Assembly (NCBI RefSeq): GCF_049200465.1
Contig: NZ_CP120836.1
Coordinates: 1,054,001 to 1,118,000 of the forward strand
Length of the DNA: 64,000 nt
Direction: 5' to 3'
Source of the DNA: Leptothermofonsia sp049200465
GTDB taxonomy: Bacteria; Cyanobacteriota; Cyanobacteriia; Leptolyngbyales; Leptolyngbyaceae
Made by a program: the position numbers and the translations under genes. Shown here one piece after another: positions 61,788 through 64,000 of the stretch (within the stretch, counting starts at the first letter, position 1; every line of letters starts with the position of its first letter). The notes under the pieces were generated by a model. It did not search any database. It had not been told where the DNA came from and saw only the letters and a list, made by a program, of their open reading frames with translations.

Positions 61788-62330
61788 ATGGCTTACATTC
61801 ACGAATTGGGCGATGGGCGACGGGTGTACCTGGAAAACCAGGGAAATCAAACAATGGTGACGATCTCCACCTCTGACCCTGGCCAGCAGCAGCAATCTAG
61901 CTGTGGCTTTCAAACGGGAAGTTGGACTTCACCACCCGAATTTTCTCAGTCGGCGATGGGTGTTGTAATTAAAATTACGACAGCACAGGGAGAACATTTT
62001 ATTCAGGTGCAGGGAAGTAGCGTCAGCATGACCAGTGGAATGGTATCCCCCAGTCGTTTCCAGCAAATGCAAACTGCCGCCAGTCCCTCTTTTTCGTCCA
62101 TGCCCCCAATGGAACCGATGAAGCCAATGGAGCCGATGAAAATGGGCAACATGCAGATGAGTCTAGACCCAATGGAAATGCGGATGGGCAATATGGAAAT
62201 GCGGATGGGTAACCCGACAACCTCTACTAGCCCCTCTGCTGCAACAACCCGCCGATTTTGCAGCCAGTGTGGAGCGTCTGTGAAACTGGGCGATCGCTTT
62301 TGCTCCAGTTGCGGGCATCAGCTTGATTAA
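61788..62330 (+). CDS. Met-rich zinc-ribbon protein of unknown function
   Basis: The 180-residue protein starts at ATG 61788, with AAGGAG at 61776-61781. A compact N-terminal domain (about 1-75; RRVYLENQGNQTMVTISTSD) precedes a Met/Pro-rich linker (about 100-145). The linker has units PMEPMKPMEPMKMGNMQ and two near-identical EMRMGN blocks. The C-terminal zinc ribbon has two CxxC pairs: RFCSQCGASVKLGDRFCSSC. The linker arose from repeated 21-bp units. Met-rich runs can bind Cu(I), but that is speculation here. An upstream in-frame ATG (61761) exists; the ribosome binding site favours 61788. Confidence 0.75.
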   Translation: MAYIHELGDGRRVYLENQGNQTMVTISTSDPGQQQQSSCGFQTGSWTSPPEFSQSAMGVVIKITTAQGEHFIQVQGSSVSMTSGMVSPSRFQQMQTAASPSFSSMPPMEPMKPMEPMKMGNMQMSLDPMEMRMGNMEMRMGNPTTSTSPSAATTRRFCSQCGASVKLGDRFCSSCGHQLD

Positions 62331-62402
62331 GAGAGTTTTGAGTTTTGAGTATTTGATGGAGACCACAGGCAACGGCGACAGGCGATAGGCAATCTTTTCT
62401 TC

Positions 62403-62456
62403 GACGTTGCTGAATTTGGGTATCAAATAGGTACTGTATGCTCGAAACTTCGTTTG
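62403..62456. repeat. Repeat E copy 4 (truncated)
   Basis: GACGTTGCTGAATTTGGGTA to CGAAACTTCGTTTGA. It is cut at the central hairpin, where the GNAT pseudogene begins. Confidence 0.8.
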
Positions 62457-62871
62457 ACATTCTCCTGCTGACGATTCGACACGCCGCAACGGATACCCAC
62501 TTTGCCACCGCACAGGTTCAACGGTTGCGCGCAATGCTCATCAAAGGCGCTGCCGATTCCACGACATTGAAAGTCTGGATCGACAGCAACCATGTAGATT
62601 TCACCCATGCTGTCTTCTGAGTGTAGTTTCATGGCTACAAAGCCCACAGTAGAATCTGCATCGATGGCAACCCATAAATTGGTGTCTTCCGCAGCGCAGA
62701 TATCCTCAACAGCTTTTTGCTGGCTCACACACCAATGATCCGGCTAGAATGCCTGATACACATCGGCGTTCATCATATTCTGAATCGAATCAAAGACTGG
62801 AGCCCATGCCCGAAGCGAAAGGCGAATAACAGCATTAAGTTGGAGAGGGGCATATGGTTCGATTTGAATTT
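62423..62871 (-). pseudogene. GNAT acetyltransferase remnant
   Basis: The minus-strand frame from the repeat A edge (62871) reads IQIEPYAPLQLNAVIRLSLR, VFDSIQNMMNADVYQAF, then TAG at 62744-62746. It goes on DHWCVSQQKAVEDICAAEDT, NLWVAIDADSTVGFVAMKLH and YMVAVDPDFQCRGIGSA, the acetyl-CoA motif A of GNATs. After that the frame is lost, and the end runs into truncated repeat E. The start codon is missing at the repeat A border. The remnant is thus bounded by a repeat on each side. Confidence 0.75.
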
Positions 62872-62985
62872 TATAGCTCTACGCGGGTGCGTTAGGACAC
62901 TGAATTAGAGAGGGAGTGGGGGCTGCGCCCCCAGCCAGGGGTTCCACCCCTGCACCCTGTCCTAACCATAATGACTACTGCCATA
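62872..62985 (+). repeat. Repeat A copy 7
   Basis: TATAGCTCTACGCGGGTGCG to GACTACTGCCATA, at the 5' edge of the GNAT pseudogene. Confidence 0.9.
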
Positions 62986-63151
62986 TATCCTACAAACTTT
63001 GTACGTTTGGTGTGCAAATCGACAACAGTTCGGAGAATTGCCAGAAGATCAGTAATTGTTGATTACACTTCACATTAAGTCTGTTTGAGTAATCCAACGC
63101 TTTGCAGGAGAACGGCATAGCCTATTTTTACAGGCTATTTAAGGATCAGTC

Positions 63152-64000
63152 ATGGCTAAGTCCCCCGTGCGCGGTATGTTGGATGTAGAGGCTCTTAAGC
63201 AGTTAGTCAAAGACGAAGAAATTGAAACCATCCTCACTGTTTTTCCTGACATCTACGGGCGGTTGATGGGAAAACGGATTACTGGAGATTTCTTTGTCAA
63301 TGATGTTCTGGGGAAGGGGGTACACGCGTGCGATTACCTGCTTGCCTGCGATATGGAAATGGATCCGGTTCCCGGCTACTCCTTTACCAGTTGGGCCAGT
63401 GGTTATGGTGACTTTCGTCTGATTCCCGATTTGAGTACGTTACGAATTGCGTCCTGGTTGGAGAAAACGGCGATTGTCCTGTGCGATCTTCTCAATGAAG
63501 AAGAAGACATTCCTGTTGAGGTGGCTCCCCGCAACATTTTGAAGAAGCAGGTAGAAATTGCGCGATCGCTCGGCTATACCCCTATGGGAGCCTCTGAACT
63601 GGAACTCTATGTCTTCACTGATTCCTATGAAACAGCCCGACACAAGCGCTATCAAGACCTGGAGCCCATAGGCGGTTACATCGAGGACTACCACATCTTC
63701 CAGGGCACCAAAGAAGAATTTGTGATTGGAGCTATCCGTAAACATTTAGAACGCTCTGGAATTCCAGTAGAGTTTTCTAAAGGGGAATGGGGACCAGGGC
63801 AGCAGGAAATCAACCTGCGGTATACCGACTTTTTAGAGATGTGCGATCGCCATACTCTCTACAAGCACCTTGCCAAAGAAGTTGCCTGGCAAAACAATGT
63901 TGCCATTACCTTCATGGCCAAGTGGGATGAACGCTACGCAGGTTCCAGCATGCATTTACACGCCAGCCTCTGGGATGCCAACGGTAAACCCCTTTTTTGC
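63152..64000 (+). CDS. Glutamine synthetase family protein (3' end outside window)
   Basis: ATG 63152 follows AAGGAT at 63141-63146; 283 codons are visible without a stop. The beta-grasp N-terminus reads TVFPDIYGRLMGKRITGDFF and SGYGDFRLIPDLSTLRI. The catalytic domain shows MGASELELYVF with metal Glu, GEWGPGQQEINL and GSSMHLHASLWD with the conserved His. The pattern is closer to GS-like gamma-glutamyl-amine ligases and divergent GlnA paralogues than to the main cyanobacterial GlnA, and it has no GlnN (type III) features. Ammonium or an amine could be the substrate. A repeat A copy lies 170 bp upstream. Confidence 0.87.
   Translation, partial: MAKSPVRGMLDVEALKQLVKDEEIETILTVFPDIYGRLMGKRITGDFFVNDVLGKGVHACDYLLACDMEMDPVPGYSFTSWASGYGDFRLIPDLSTLRIASWLEKTAIVLCDLLNEEEDIPVEVAPRNILKKQVEIARSLGYTPMGASELELYVFTDSYETARHKRYQDLEPIGGYIEDYHIFQGTKEEFVIGAIRKHLERSGIPVEFSKGEWGPGQQEINLRYTDFLEMCDRHTLYKHLAKEVAWQNNVAITFMAKWDERYAGSSMHLHASLWDANGKPLFC

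Noticed and set aside
19904..62985. Regularly looking G/C hairpin repeats considered as a CRISPR array
   Set aside because: Copies are thousands of bases apart in both orientations with no spacer pattern, and no cas genes were seen.
63052..63066. GTA-N9-TAC palindrome upstream of the glutamine synthetase gene, resembling an NtcA site
   Set aside because: The NtcA consensus is GTA-N8-TAC; the spacing here is one base too long and no clear -10 could be placed, so it is not listed as a site.
1..64000. tRNA, rRNA or known riboswitch genes
   Set aside because: I saw no convincing T-loop/anticodon arrangements, rRNA signatures or riboswitch cores; a covariance-model scan would settle it.

Overview
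The window looks like chromosomal DNA of a filamentous, non-heterocystous-type cyanobacterium. The evidence is the very frequent HIP1-like octamer GCGATCGC, a chlorophyll-pathway methyltransferase (chlM), a cyanobacterial group 2 sigma factor, the hormogonium polysaccharide pseudopilin cluster hpsABCD, CHASE2 and cyanobacteriochrome-type signalling proteins and a cyanide-insensitive-type cydAB. The genus cannot be fixed from the sequence alone. No rRNA, tRNA or CRISPR array was recognised.

Layout. 1-3.15 kb: the tail of an unknown gene, an O-methyltransferase, then a nest of dead insertion sequences (an IS1-family element with a 9-bp target duplication inside an IS630-type transposase remnant). 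3.2-16 kb: mostly housekeeping (chlM-nagA, divergent purE, an SRPBCC protein, an SDR protein, a frameshifted PhoD-like phosphatase, hisC, a sigC-like sigma factor, priA). 16-32 kb: signalling. It has a CHASE2-adenylate cyclase with a DUF928 neighbour, an unknown membrane coiled-coil protein, an OmpR-type response regulator with a histidine kinase, a second kinase whose H-box histidine is Gln, a frameshifted metallophosphoesterase, and an ETR1/UirS-like hybrid kinase (ethylene-binding domain plus cyanobacteriochrome-type GAF) followed by a decayed REC-kinase gene. 32.8-34.3 kb: an IS630 element and gene debris. 34.9-45.6 kb: a secreted family-10-like glycosidase and the hpsABCD pseudopilins. 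46-51 kb: trmFO and cydAB. 50.9-55.1 kb: a decay zone (SMP-30, HNH, Uma2 and unknown pseudogenes) that also carries an intact mazEF pair and a small RHH-like protein. 55.1-63 kb: an Lhr-type helicase, msrB, a split AI-2E exporter, a LuxR-type regulator, a Met-rich zinc-ribbon protein and a GNAT pseudogene. The window ends inside a glutamine synthetase family gene.

Three genome-wide signals stand out. (1) Intergenic space is packed with at least three families of short hairpin-rich repeats. One (repeat A, about 115 bp, ends TATAGC...GCTATA) has seven full copies here and sits inside or exactly at the edge of several broken genes, as a MITE would. (2) There are many perfect tandem micro-duplications of 10-26 bp, in intergenic DNA and inside genes. 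(3) A dozen or so genes are interrupted by single nonsense codons or 1-base shifts, many of the shifts in homopolymer runs. This is either real gene decay or residual sequencing error, and read-level data would decide. The most interesting intact coding signals are the ETR1/UirS-like kinase and the kinase with Gln in place of the phospho-accepting His.
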